From: Bacteroidaceae bacterium
Lineage (GTDB): Bacteria; Bacteroidota; Bacteroidia; Bacteroidales; Bacteroidaceae
Assembly: GCA_017525235.1 (NCBI GenBank)
Contig: JAFXTC010000069.1
Location: forward strand, 1 to 34,781
Length of the DNA: 34,781 nt
Reading direction: 5' to 3'
In this document: piece after piece, positions 25,110-33,096 of the stretch
Layout of the letters: the number at the start of each line of letters is the position of its first letter
Position numbering within the stretch: the first letter of the stretch is position 1
Program-made: the position numbers and the translations under genes
Notes under the pieces: model-generated
Told to the model about the DNA's origin: nothing
Database searches by the model: none
The model's input: only the letters and a program-made list of their open reading frames with translations

Positions 25110-26258
25110 TTATACAAATTTTTTACGAAATGCTCTCTTGTTTGTGAAACGCCATGTTACCCAGGCCTTAACGTCCCACAGTGGAATAACTGAACAGAAA
25201 AGGGGAAGCGTTAGGTGGTAGCTTTTTATGTTAAATTGCGTTGTGGTTTTGTGGAAAGCGATATCTCTTACTATATAAGTACAGAGCCAAAGTGTGATTA
25301 GGAAACCTATTATCATATAATTATGAAGCCAAAGTACAAATGATATGATAGTAGAAATCGTAAATAGTAATGGTATGAGCACTTTTAGCGCGTACCATAG
25401 TCTGTAAAGATATTTAAAAGTGGTATGTCTGCGTGTCTCCATAAAGAAGACTTGTTCTTGTCTCCATTTGTGGGGTAGAGGGCAGTCCTGTATTAATACA
25501 GCCTTTCTGCCAATGGAAATGGCACATTGCTTGTTGGAAATATTTCTGTTGACAAGAAGCGTAGCTGCCCCTACTTTCAACTTTGAGTCGGAAGCGAATC
25601 CGTTATGCTCAAAGAAGTAGCTTTTTCTGTATGCTAACAGGGTATCATCGGCTCTATATGGATGATGGCTTACTGCAAACGAAATCCAGAGCATCTGTTG
25701 CCATAAACGGAAGAACTGGCATTTACGCATAAGCCAATTATTACACCCGACATATTTTGTTAGGCCAACAATGGCATTTTTGTTATGTATGTCGATATGC
25801 ATGAAATCTGTAAGCCATTCTTTATTTTCAGGATAGCAGTCGGCTTGAGTAAAAATAACCCATTCTGTGCATGCTGTCTTCATACCTAAGGTCATAGCCA
25901 ACCGTTGTTTGCTGATGTCTCTGGCAGAGGCTGGTATGGAAGAGTGACTGAGGTGTGGGTATCTTTCTTCCAGTTCTTCCAACAGTTTCAACGTATCATC
26001 AGAACTGTGTATGTCTACCACGATAACCTGAAAATCCGCAGGATAAATTTGCTCAAGGAATAAGGGAAGATGCTTTCGTAACTTGTCTGCCTCCTCCTGT
26101 GCTACAATAACAATGGAGATATCAGGGAATAGATTAGTGTTATGGTTCATCATGCTCTGTTTGCGACTCATATTCCCCAAACGAGCATAGTGAATCATTA
26201 GTATTATGGTAAAAATCCACAATAACGCATTAACACATAATACTATGTCCTCTACCAT
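25110..26258 (-). CDS. Membrane-anchored glycosyltransferase family 2
   Basis: A 382-residue GT2 protein with an N-terminal membrane helix (VLCVNALLWIFTIILMIHY), a GT-A domain (ISIVIVAQEEADKL; VIVVDIHSSDDT) and at least three C-terminal hydrophobic segments (LKVLIPLLFTISTIISFVLWL, IIGFLITLWLCTY, LTLPLFCSVIPL). This resembles processive or polyprenyl-linked sugar transferases. The usual DxD metal site appears as QADC, with Q at the first position, so activity may be altered. WRQEQVFF takes the place of the QxxRW-type motif. It starts two bases after lysA. Confidence 0.78.
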   Translation of the reverse strand: MVEDIVLCVNALLWIFTIILMIHYARLGNMSRKQSMMNHNTNLFPDISIVIVAQEEADKLRKHLPLFLEQIYPADFQVIVVDIHSSDDTLKLLEELEERYPHLSHSSIPASARDISKQRLAMTLGMKTACTEWVIFTQADCYPENKEWLTDFMHIDIHNKNAIVGLTKYVGCNNWLMRKCQFFRLWQQMLWISFAVSHHPYRADDTLLAYRKSYFFEHNGFASDSKLKVGAATLLVNRNISNKQCAISIGRKAVLIQDCPLPHKWRQEQVFFMETRRHTTFKYLYRLWYALKVLIPLLFTISTIISFVLWLHNYMIIGFLITLWLCTYIVRDIAFHKTTTQFNIKSYHLTLPLFCSVIPLWDVKAWVTWRFTNKRAFRKKFV

Positions 26259-26260
26259 TA

Positions 26261-27439
26261 TTATATAATATCTTCTTTAGAATATCCAATGGGTAGATTT
26301 CTGCAATTGTACTGACTGGCCATAATTTCTCCGTAAGCACCAGCAGAACGTAACGCCAGCAAATCGCCACGTTTGGTGGCATTCATGTGATAGTCTTTTG
26401 CAAAAACGTCGCTACTCTCACAGATGGGGCCAACCACGTCGTATGTCTCTTCCTCTGCGTTACTTGTAAGATTGTCAATCTTATGGAAAGCATTATACAG
26501 GGCAGGGCGGATGAGGTCGGTCATTCCTGCATCAACAATAGCAAACTGTTTTGTGGCCGTCTTCTTTACATATAGACATTTTGTGATAAGGGAACCACAC
26601 TGAGCTACAACGGCGCGTCCCAATTCAAAGTGTAGTTGCTGTCCGGGGCGCAGTTTCAGATACTTTGAATATGTATCAAAGTATGCTTTAAAATCAGGAA
26701 TAGGCTGCCCGTCAGGATCATTATAGGATATTCCCAGTCCACCTCCCACATTAATATTCTTGATGTCACAAATGCCTTTCTGTTCCAAACGCTCCTGAAG
26801 TTCGTTGATACGATTGGCGAGGGCTTTAAAGTTGTCCATCTCCAGAATTTGGCTTCCGATATGGAAATGCAGGCCAACAAATTCAACATTCTTCATCTTA
26901 TTTGCCAGAGAGATAACATTCTCCATATCTTCCATGGCAATGCCGAACTTGTTTTCAGCAAGGCCCGTGGTAATGTTTGCGTGCGTATCTGCTCCTACGT
27001 TAGGATTGATACGGAAACTTACTCTTGCCACTTTTTCTAGGCTACCGGCTATCTCATTGATAACCTCCAACTCAGGGATGCTTTCAACATTAAAATACTG
27101 AATACCAACTTTCAGTCCCAGCTCTATCTCCCAATCACTTTTCCCGACGCCTGCGAATACAATTTCCGAGGCGGGAAAGCCTGCATTCAGACAAGCCTGA
27201 ATCTCACCGCCGCTAACACAGTCGGCGCCAAAACCAGCCTTCATTATGTGGCTTAGTACTTTTGGGGTGGTGCATGCTTTAACGGCGTAATGCAAATGAT
27301 AATTCTGATGCTTGCTTGTTTCTTCTTTGATTGCTTGCAAAGTCTTGTCAAGCAGTTCCGTATCATAATAGTAGAATGGTGTTCTAATAGAGCGGAACTT
27401 CTCTACCAGAGCAATGTTATCTTTTAATAAATTTTTCAT
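26261..27439 (-). CDS. lysA: Diaminopimelate decarboxylase
   Basis: A 392-residue PLP enzyme (fold type III) that decarboxylates meso-diaminopimelate to lysine. HYAVKACTTPKVL carries the PLP lysine K54. GADCVSGGEIQACLNAG, FHIGSQI, NVGGGLGISY and GPICESSDVFA (catalytic Cys) are all present. It follows lysC on the same strand, so the first and last dedicated steps of lysine synthesis sit together. The 33-base gap from lysC is a repeat array. Confidence 0.96.
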   Translation of the reverse strand: MKNLLKDNIALVEKFRSIRTPFYYYDTELLDKTLQAIKEETSKHQNYHLHYAVKACTTPKVLSHIMKAGFGADCVSGGEIQACLNAGFPASEIVFAGVGKSDWEIELGLKVGIQYFNVESIPELEVINEIAGSLEKVARVSFRINPNVGADTHANITTGLAENKFGIAMEDMENVISLANKMKNVEFVGLHFHIGSQILEMDNFKALANRINELQERLEQKGICDIKNINVGGGLGISYNDPDGQPIPDFKAYFDTYSKYLKLRPGQQLHFELGRAVVAQCGSLITKCLYVKKTATKQFAIVDAGMTDLIRPALYNAFHKIDNLTSNAEEETYDVVGPICESSDVFAKDYHMNATKRGDLLALRSAGAYGEIMASQYNCRNLPIGYSKEDII

Positions 27440-27456
27440 TGTGGTCTTGATGAGAC

Positions 27457-27484
27457 AATTATGAATTGTGAATTATGAATTAAA
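27457..27484. repeat. AATTATG heptamer array at the lysC stop
   Basis: Four units (AATTATG, AATTGTG, AATTATG, AATTAAA) in 7-base register on the plus strand. The lysC stop (27473-27475) and its last two residues (N, S) are inside the array. Confidence 0.85.
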
Positions 27485-28792
27485 CAAAGTGTTGCTTAAT
27501 GCCTGAAGTGTACGCTTTTTGTCTTCAGTTTTTACAAGGAAAGAGATATTGTGGTTGGAGCCGCCGTAGCTTATCATACGAACGGGGATGTCTTTCAGAG
27601 CTTCGCATGCGATGGTCTCGAATCCCACATTATTAGAATCCAGGTCGCCAACTACGCAGACAATGGTCATGTTCTCGTCCACACTTACTGTACCATACTT
27701 CTTGAGGTTGTCAAGGATATCAGCCAAATGACTGGAATTGTCAATGGTTACAGAGACGCCCACTTCACTGGTGCAAATCATATCCACGCTGGTCTTGTAT
27801 GCCTCAAATATCTCAAATACTTTTCTTAGGAATCCGTATGCCAGCAACATGCGACTACTGGTAATCTGAATACATATATTGTTGTCGCGTGCAGCTACAG
27901 CCTTTATCTTTCCTTTTTGGAATTCGTTATTGATGATAGTGCCGGGAGCTTCAGGAGCCATTGTGTTTAACAGACGAACGGGTACACCGGCAAATTTTGC
28001 AGGTTGAATGCATGTGGGATGTAGAATCTTGGCACCGAAATATGCCAATTCGGCAGCCTCTTCAAAGTGGAGCTGGCGTACAGGCTCTGTGTTTTCTACG
28101 ATACGAGGATCGTTGTTGTGCATACCGTCAATATCAGTCCATATCTGAATTTCCTCAGCTTGGATGGCGGCGCCAATAAGGCAAGCGGTGTAGTCAGAAC
28201 CGCCTCTGAGCAGATTGTCTATTTCTCCGTATGCATTTCGGCAGATAAAACCTTGGGTAATGTATATCTCGTAACCGTCATTCTCCTTGAGAACGGCATT
28301 GCTCTTTTCCTTAATATAGAGGAAGTCGGGCTCTGCGTTTTTGTCGGTTCTAATGATATCAAGTGCATTCAGGAGCAATGCTTTAACACCACATTCCTTC
28401 AGGTAGTTTGTTACCATGTTGGTGCTGATGATTTCCCCTTGTGCAAGAATCACCTTTTCTTCGAAAGATGTAAAGTGAACCTTAGTAAAGGAACGCAGAT
28501 AGTTGAATTCGTCGCGTATAAAGATTTCTGTCTGTTGCTTGTATTCTTCTGTCTTGTAAAGTTCCTGTATGTGTTGCAGGTACTTTTGCTCCAATCTGTT
28601 GATAAGGGTATTAGCACCTTCGGGGTTCTTTTTATAAAGATAATCAGATATTTCAACCAGTGTGTTAGTTGTGCCCGACATAGCAGACAACACAACCAGT
28701 TTTGCTTTTCCATCGGCTGTTACAAGCCTCGACACTTCTTGCATTCTTTGTGGGGAACCTACTGAGGTACCGCCAAATTTCAATACTTTCAT
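27473..28792 (-). CDS. lysC: Aspartate kinase
   Basis: A 439-residue monofunctional aspartokinase making aspartyl phosphate for lysine, threonine, methionine and diaminopimelate. MKVLKFGGTSVGSP is the ATP-binding N-terminus; GGSDYTACLIGAAIQAEEIQIWTDIDG and FGAKILHP complete the kinase core. Two ACT domains follow from about residue 300 (CIQITSSRML; VSVTIDNSS; MTIVCVVGDL), so end-product feedback is likely. It lies 13 bases after the FtsE-like gene and ahead of lysA. Confidence 0.96.
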   Translation of the reverse strand: MKVLKFGGTSVGSPQRMQEVSRLVTADGKAKLVVLSAMSGTTNTLVEISDYLYKKNPEGANTLINRLEQKYLQHIQELYKTEEYKQQTEIFIRDEFNYLRSFTKVHFTSFEEKVILAQGEIISTNMVTNYLKECGVKALLLNALDIIRTDKNAEPDFLYIKEKSNAVLKENDGYEIYITQGFICRNAYGEIDNLLRGGSDYTACLIGAAIQAEEIQIWTDIDGMHNNDPRIVENTEPVRQLHFEEAAELAYFGAKILHPTCIQPAKFAGVPVRLLNTMAPEAPGTIINNEFQKGKIKAVAARDNNICIQITSSRMLLAYGFLRKVFEIFEAYKTSVDMICTSEVGVSVTIDNSSHLADILDNLKKYGTVSVDENMTIVCVVGDLDSNNVGFETIACEALKDIPVRMISYGGSNHNISFLVKTEDKKRTLQALSNTLFNS

Positions 28793-28805
28793 ATATATAT
28801 GGTCT

Positions 28806-29465
28806 TTATTTTATTAGTTCGTTATTCTGGCACTTGTATACTGTTCCCGGAAAATAATCAATCCACTGCCAGTTGTGGGTGCTCATGATGATGGCTGTAT
28901 TCTTTTGTCTGCGAATCTCATCCAGAAGTGCAAGGATTAGCTCACCGTTTTCTGCATCAAGATTTCCAGTTGGTTCATCTGCTAAGATTACCTTTGGATT
29001 ATTCAACAGAGCACGAGCGATGCAAATACGCTGCTGTTCTCCACCGCTTAGCTCGAAAATAAAGTTGTCTATCTTATCTTCCAGTCTAACTTGTTTCAGC
29101 ACCTCCAGAATTCTTTCTTTTCTTTCTGCTTTCTTTTTCCATCCTGTGGCTTTTAGTACAAAGTTCAGGTTTTCATAGACGGTGCGGTCTGTGAGAAGTT
29201 GGAAGTCTTGGAAGACAATGCCCATTTCTCTACGCAGGGCGGGTTGCTGCGAGGTCTTGAACTTAAGCATGTTATAGCCTAGTACGTTGGCTATTTCTCC
29301 TTGGCAGGGAACTTCTGCATAGAAGGTCTTCAGGAGCGATGATTTACCGCTTCCGACTTGTCCTACCAGATAAACCATCTCACCTTCTTCAACGGTAAGA
29401 TTAATGTTCTTAAGAACCTGGTACTCGCCTTGGAAGATATTAATGTTTTTGTAGTTTATTATCAT
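28806..29465 (-). CDS. ftsE: FtsE-like ABC transporter ATP-binding protein
   Basis: A 219-residue ATPase subunit. Walker A GQVGSGKS (35-42), Q-loop VFQDFQLL, signature LSGGEQQR and Walker [13 protein letters not shown] are intact. The short length, [20 protein letters not shown] start and [14 protein letters not shown] end match FtsE, which with FtsX activates septal peptidoglycan hydrolases. No ftsX is in the window, so the name rests on sequence type. It lies between hisIE (14 bases upstream) and lysC (13 bases downstream). Confidence 0.85.
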   Translation of the reverse strand: MIINYKNINIFQGEYQVLKNINLTVEEGEMVYLVGQVGSGKSSLLKTFYAEVPCQGEIANVLGYNMLKFKTSQQPALRREMGIVFQDFQLLTDRTVYENLNFVLKATGWKKKAERKERILEVLKQVRLEDKIDNFIFELSGGEQQRICIARALLNNPKVILADEPTGNLDAENGELILALLDEIRRQKNTAIIMSTHNWQWIDYFPGTVYKCQNNELIK

Positions 29466-29479
29466 TTGTTAGTTTTTTA

Positions 29480-30094
29480 TCAGTGCTTCTTCCACCCCGG
29501 ATTATGACGCTCCATCAGTTCGGCTGCCATATCTTCTATGCGCAAGCCTTTGCTGGTAAGTAATACTATCAGATGATATAGCATATCAGAACCTTCATAG
29601 ATGAGACGGTCGTTGGTGCCGTTGGTTGCTTCGATTACCAACTCCAATGCTTCTTCTCCCACCTTTTGTGCCATACGATTCAATCCGTCTTTAAACAGGC
29701 TGGTTGTATAGCTGCCTTCGGGCATTTCCTTGTAGCGTGTTTCTATGAAATCACTCAGTTCAGAAAGAAAGAGTAGGGGATTCTGCTCGTTCTTCTCACC
29801 CCAACAGGTATCTGTTCCTGTATGGCATGTGGGGCCGTCAGGATGAACGGTAATGAGGAGCGTGTCCTGATCGCAATCGTTTTTAATATCAACTACATGC
29901 AGATAGTTACCGCTTGTCTCGCCCTTTGTCCAGAGGCATTGTCTTGAACGACTATAAAAAGTCACCAGTCCAGATTCCTTTGTTTTATCAAAGGCTTCTT
30001 GGTTCATATAGCCAAGCATCAATACATTCTTGGTGGTTGCATCCTGAATGATGGCAGGTACCAATCCGCCACATTTCTGAAAGTCAATCTTCAT
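29480..30094 (-). CDS. hisIE: Bifunctional phosphoribosyl-AMP cyclohydrolase / phosphoribosyl-ATP pyrophosphatase
   Basis: A 204-residue fusion catalysing steps 2 and 3 of histidine synthesis. The HisI part (1 to about 105) has [21 protein letters not shown] and the metal site [21 protein letters not shown]. The HisE part (from about 110) has [29 protein letters not shown] and [10 protein letters not shown]. Its start overlaps the hisF stop by 4 bases. Confidence 0.96.
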   Translation of the reverse strand: MKIDFQKCGGLVPAIIQDATTKNVLMLGYMNQEAFDKTKESGLVTFYSRSRQCLWTKGETSGNYLHVVDIKNDCDQDTLLITVHPDGPTCHTGTDTCWGEKNEQNPLLFLSELSDFIETRYKEMPEGSYTTSLFKDGLNRMAQKVGEEALELVIEATNGTNDRLIYEGSDMLYHLIVLLTSKGLRIEDMAAELMERHNPGWKKH

Positions 30095-30846
30095 AATCTT
30101 ACATTTATCTTTTCTGCTCTTAAATATTCTTTTAACTCGGGTATTCCTATTTCGCCAAAGTGAAACACACTGGCAGCCAATGCCGCGTCAGCATGTCCGA
30201 TGGCAAATGCATCGCGGAAATGCTCCATGCATCCAGCACCACCGCTGGCAATAACGGGAATGGAGAGCTCTTCTGCCAGTCTGGCCAATGCCTCGTTGGC
30301 AAAGCCAGCTTTTACGCCGTCGTGGTTCATGCTCGTAAAGAGAATCTCTCCGGCTCCTCTTTGATTAGCCTCCTTAGCCCAGTCAAAAAGGTTACGTTCG
30401 GTGGGAATACGACCGCCATTCAGATAGCAAGTCCATCCGTTCTCATCCAAACGGGCATCTATGGCAACCACACAAACCTGACTGCCGAAATTGTATGCTA
30501 TTTCATCTATGAGATGAGGATTCCTTATTGCTGCACTGTTTATGCTCACCTTGTCAGCTCCAGCCGAGAGCATCTTTTCTACGTCGCGCAATTCGCTGAT
30601 TCCACCTCCCACGGTAAAGGGTATACTTACCTCAGCAGCAACACGTTGTACCATGTCGGTGAAAGTCTTTCTTCCCTCATGACTGGCCGTTATATCAAGG
30701 AACACCAGCTCGTCAGCCCCTTGTTCGCTATAGGCGCGACCCAGTTCTACGGGGTCGCCAGCTTGTCTGAGGTTCACAAAGTTTGTCCCTTTTACGGTTT
30801 GCCCGTCTTTAACATCTAAGCAAGGTATGATACGTTTGGCTAACAT
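30091..30846 (-). CDS. hisF: Imidazole glycerol phosphate synthase, cyclase subunit
   Basis: A 251-residue TIM barrel that uses ammonia from HisH to form imidazole-glycerol phosphate and [25 protein letters not shown] carries catalytic D11; [17 protein letters not shown] (second catalytic Asp region) and [10 protein letters not shown] form the phosphate sites. Length is normal. A 55-base gap containing repeats separates it from hisA, the only loose junction in hisHAFIE. Confidence 0.97.
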   Translation of the reverse strand: MLAKRIIPCLDVKDGQTVKGTNFVNLRQAGDPVELGRAYSEQGADELVFLDITASHEGRKTFTDMVQRVAAEVSIPFTVGGGISELRDVEKMLSAGADKVSINSAAIRNPHLIDEIAYNFGSQVCVVAIDARLDENGWTCYLNGGRIPTERNLFDWAKEANQRGAGEILFTSMNHDGVKAGFANEALARLAEELSIPVIASGGAGCMEHFRDAFAIGHADAALAASVFHFGEIGIPELKEYLRAEKINVRL

Positions 30847-30869
30847 TTATTTTAGTTTGTTTACCGTTT

Positions 30870-30910
30870 ACTGTTTTGGTTTTCGTTTTGGTTTTCGTTC
30901 ACTAAAGTCT
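30870..30910. repeat. GTTTTCGTTTTG repeats running into the hisA stop
   Basis: GTTTTGGTTTTC occurs twice (12-bp period), followed by GTTCACTAAAGTCT. The hisA stop (30902-30904) and its last codons lie in the ACTAAAGTCT word. The same word order occurs at 32905-32942 and, inverted, at 11921-11966. Confidence 0.7.
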
Positions 30911-31618
30911 TCTACTCAGTTCCTTTAAGTCGATCCGTCCTTCGTATATCGCTTTGCCGAACACCACAGCGGGAATGCCTGCCTCTTGCAGCGCCTCAAT
31001 ATCCTGTATGCAGCTTACGCCTCCGCTGGCAATAAGGTGACAGGTGGGGTGGGCCTTCATAACCTGCTTGTACAGGTCGATGGCTGGACCTTGCAGCATA
31101 CCGTCCTTGCTTATCTCTGTACAGAGCACATTACGTGTTCCAGCTTTTATATAACGGGTCAAAAATTCGGCCAGTTCCACGTTGCTGTCTTTTTGCCACC
31201 CGTTTATGCTCACCTTTCCGTTGCGTACATCGGCACCTAATATCAGATGGTCGGCTCCGTATTTCTGCAACCAGTCAAGATAAATCTCAGGGTTCGTTAC
31301 GGCTATGCTGCCTGCAGTTACTAGCGTAGCACCTGCCTCGTATGCTTTCTTCAGGTCATCTTCGGTCTTTACACCGCCTCCAAAGTCAACGGTCAGTTGT
31401 GTTGCCTTAGTGATAGCTTTCAGTGTGGCATCGTTAACCACATGTTTGCTCTTGGCACCATCAAGGTCCACTACATGCAGACGTTTGAACCCCAATTGTT
31501 CAAACTCTTTGGCCATGCTCACAGGGTCGCCATACTCCTTCTTCGTGGCATAGTCACCCTTGGTCAGCCGCACGCATTTACCGTCTATTATGTCTATGGC
31601 AGGAATCAGTTCTATCAT
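30902..31618 (-). CDS. hisA: ProFAR isomerase (phosphoribosylformimino-5-aminoimidazole carboxamide ribotide isomerase)
   Basis: A 238-residue TIM barrel isomerase for step 4 of histidine synthesis. MIELIPAIDIIDGKCVRLTKGDY has the catalytic Asp D9; TVDFGGGVKTEDDL, ILGADVRNGKVSINGW and LIASGGVS are typical blocks. Its start overlaps the hisH stop by 4 bases. The last codons (RRL, TAG, TGA) merge with a dispersed repeat word. Confidence 0.97.
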   Translation of the reverse strand: MIELIPAIDIIDGKCVRLTKGDYATKKEYGDPVSMAKEFEQLGFKRLHVVDLDGAKSKHVVNDATLKAITKATQLTVDFGGGVKTEDDLKKAYEAGATLVTAGSIAVTNPEIYLDWLQKYGADHLILGADVRNGKVSINGWQKDSNVELAEFLTRYIKAGTRNVLCTEISKDGMLQGPAIDLYKQVMKAHPTCHLIASGGVSCIQDIEALQEAGIPAVVFGKAIYEGRIDLKELSRRL

Positions 31619-32205
31619 AGTTCCAGAAAATTCTTGATGATACGTTCTCCTACGCTTCCACTTTTCTCCGGATGGAACTGGGTGGCATAGAAATTGTCTT
31701 TGTGCAGTGCTGCACTAAAGGGCTGAATGTAATCTGTTGTAGCAATAGTATGTGCGCAGATGGGTACATAGAAGCTGTGAACAAAGTAAACAAATTCCCC
31801 CTCGCTGAATCCTTTGAATAGTTCCGATGAAGGGCGCTCTAGTTGATTCCATCCCATGTGAGGAACTTTGTCTTCATGTTTTTGTGGTTGAAAACGCAGC
31901 ACGTCCGCATCAAAGATGCCCAGGCAGTCTGTATCGCCCTCTTCGCTGTGGCGGCACATCAACTGCTGACCTATGCAAATGCCAAGGATGGGGTTCTTTA
32001 GGTCGGTAATCACTTTGTCCAATCCGTGTTCCCTCAGGTAGCGCATAGCGTTGCTAGCTTCTCCCTGACCAGGGAAGAGCACTTTGTCGGCTTTCTGCAA
32101 TTGCTCAGGGTCGTCTGTGAGGATAGGGTTTACGCCAAGCCTCTGAAGGGCATGGATAACAGAATATATGTTTCCTGCGTTGTATTTAACTACTGCAACA
32201 TTCAT
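31615..32205 (-). CDS. hisH: Imidazole glycerol phosphate synthase, glutaminase subunit
   Basis: A 196-residue class I glutamine amidotransferase supplying ammonia to HisF. The nucleophile is in GICIGQQLM (C77), with H178 and E180 in FHPEKSG; YNAGNIYSV is the usual N-terminus. The frame is open to 32256, but the ATG at 32205 (MNVAVVKYNAG) is right: it matches the family start, and the -7 promoter box at 32227-32234 lies inside the longer version. First gene of the second his operon. Confidence 0.97.
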   Translation of the reverse strand: MNVAVVKYNAGNIYSVIHALQRLGVNPILTDDPEQLQKADKVLFPGQGEASNAMRYLREHGLDKVITDLKNPILGICIGQQLMCRHSEEGDTDCLGIFDADVLRFQPQKHEDKVPHMGWNQLERPSSELFKGFSEGEFVYFVHSFYVPICAHTIATTDYIQPFSAALHKDNFYATQFHPEKSGSVGERIIKNFLEL

Positions 32206-32226
32206 CTTTTTACGCTTTTCGGCCTG

Positions 32227-32257
32227 CAAAGGTACGAATAAACGAGCGGAATACAAA
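32227..32257 (-). promoter_or_regulatory. Promoter of the hisHAFIE operon
   Basis: Minus-strand TACCTTTG (32227-32234) with TTTG (32254-32257) 19 bases upstream, both perfect. Initiation is expected about 15 bases before the hisH ATG, so the leader is very short and leaves no room for an attenuator. Confidence 0.8.
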
Positions 32258-32328
32258 GAAAAACAAATTTTTTCTTTTATTCCCGAGTGGAAGTACTTTC
32301 GAGGTTGTTCTCAAATGTTAAAAACACC

Positions 32329-32438
32329 ACGTGTAGAGTTGCCCATTTCCACGTGTAGACTTTGCAAAGTTCACGTGTAGTCTTCACCGAGTCTACGTGT
32401 AGAGTTTTCAACATCTCCGCATAGAGAGTTTTGGTTGC
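32329..32438. repeat. 22-bp periodic ACGTGTAG array, five units
   Basis: ACGTGTAG begins at 32329, 32351, 32373 and 32395, exactly 22 bases apart. A degenerate fifth copy (CCGCATAG) starts at 32417. The first 12 bases of each unit are conserved (ACGTGTAG-A/T-G/C-TT) and the remaining 10 differ between units. A two-unit relative lies at 10843-10886. Confidence 0.85.
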
Positions 32439-32581
32439 GCAAGAGGGAGTCAAACACACTTGCTTTTCCCACCCTCATCCTCTGCTCTCATCCGCGTTTC
32501 AAATACATTACAAAGGTACAACAATGACGTTGCGGTTCTCGAATAAATGACAAGATTTTTCCATTTTTTTCACACAAGCGC

Positions 32582-32730
32582 GGTCAGGATGGTCATTTGG
32601 TCATTTGTCAAAATCGAAAACAGACTGTCAAATCCGCCACTATAATATAAATATATATATTTATATATAGTGAGCAAATAACCGCATTCCGAAATCGAAA
32701 ATGACCATTTTGACCTTGACCATTTTGACC
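32582..32730. repeat. 149-bp imperfect inverted repeat with AT-only centre
   Basis: The left side has GGTCAGGATGGTCATTTGG then ATTTGTCAAAATCGAAAA. The right side has GAAATCGAAAATGACC then ATTTTGACCTTGACC. The two sides are imperfect complements. The centre (32638-32672) is a 35-base palindrome of alternating A/T flanked by CACTAT/ATAGTG with a one-base offset. Short direct repeats of TGACC/GGTCA lie in both arms. Confidence 0.75.
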
Positions 32731-32805
32731 AGATGGCGAGCCTGCTCACTAAACCCTTGTTTTTGTTGAATTTGCTCCGCGGAAAGCCGTTCAATCATAT
32801 TCAGG

Positions 32806-32970
32806 GTTTTCGTTTTCGTTATCGTTGTTAACCGGTTAGCGGTTAGTGGTTAGCGGTTAGCGATACTAAAGTCTAACGTCTATCTCCTAAAGTCTATTTT
32901 TCGTTTTCGTTATCGTTTTCGTTGACTAACGCCTAAAGTCTAATTATCAATTATCCATTATCAATTAACG
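32806..32970. repeat. Composite block of heptamer and hexamer arrays
   Basis: In order: TTTTCGTTTTCGTTATCG hexamers, GGTTAGC-type heptamers (four units, 32834-32861), ACTAAAG/TCTAACG/TCTATCT/CCTAAAG/TCTATTT (32865-32899), more CGTTTTCGTTAT, GACTAAC/GCCTAAA/GTCTAAT, and TATCAAT/TATCCAT/TATCAAT. Every one of these words occurs again elsewhere in the window in a gene gap. Confidence 0.85.
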
Positions 32971-33029
32971 ACATCATTTTTGTATGATGACGTTTTAAGC
33001 CCCCTTTTTTGCCTTCCGGAAGCAAATAT

Positions 33030-33058
33030 TTTTCACTTTTCACTCTTTCATTCTTCAT
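33030..33058. repeat. TTTTCAC/TTCTTCA heptamers
   Basis: TTTTCAC twice, then TCTTTCATTCTTCAT. On the minus strand these are the TGAAGAA/TGAAAAG words of the dedA and hisD arrays. They lie just upstream of a TATCTTTG promoter box. Confidence 0.7.
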
Positions 33059-33065
33059 TTATTTA

Positions 33066-33073
33066 TATCTTTG
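33066..33073 (+). promoter_or_regulatory. -7 box ahead of the truncated regulator
   Basis: TATCTTTG, a perfect TAnnTTTG, 24 bases upstream of an in-frame GTG (33097). The -33 region lies inside heptamer repeats and has no clear TTTG. Confidence 0.4.
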
Positions 33074-33096
33074 CCAAGGAAACTTCCTGTTCGGCT

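Larger units (their letters stand above)
32206..33096. other. Gene-poor, repeat-rich stretch of about 890 bases
   Basis: It holds the hisH promoter, a 22-bp repeat array, a lone minus-strand promoter box (32511-32518, TACCTTTG), a 149-bp inverted repeat, a composite block of heptamers, a short hairpin (32971-32988, CATCAT/ATGATG) and a TATCTTTG box ahead of a truncated regulator. Frames at 32277-32459 and 32570-32794 on the minus strand run through repeats and are not accepted as genes. Confidence 0.7.

Noticed and set aside
32206-32256. hisH starting at 32256.
   Set aside because: The -7 promoter box would lie inside the coding sequence, and the family N-terminus begins at 32205.
32329-32438. 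CRISPR array.
   Set aside because: The repeat is only about 12 conserved bases with 10-base variable parts, too short for repeat-spacer units, and no cas genes are present.
32277-32459. 60-codon minus-strand protein gene.
   Set aside because: It is translated from the 22-bp array and its flanks; 22 is not a multiple of three, so the repeat does not encode a repeating peptide, and no start signal is seen.
32570-32794. 74-codon minus-strand protein gene.
   Set aside because: The frame crosses the whole 149-bp inverted repeat, including the AT-only palindrome; composition is explained by the repeat.
32834-32861. Telomere-like repeat (GGTTAGC).
   Set aside because: Superficial likeness to eukaryotic telomeres; four internal units in a bacterial chromosome next to other heptamer families do not support an end structure.
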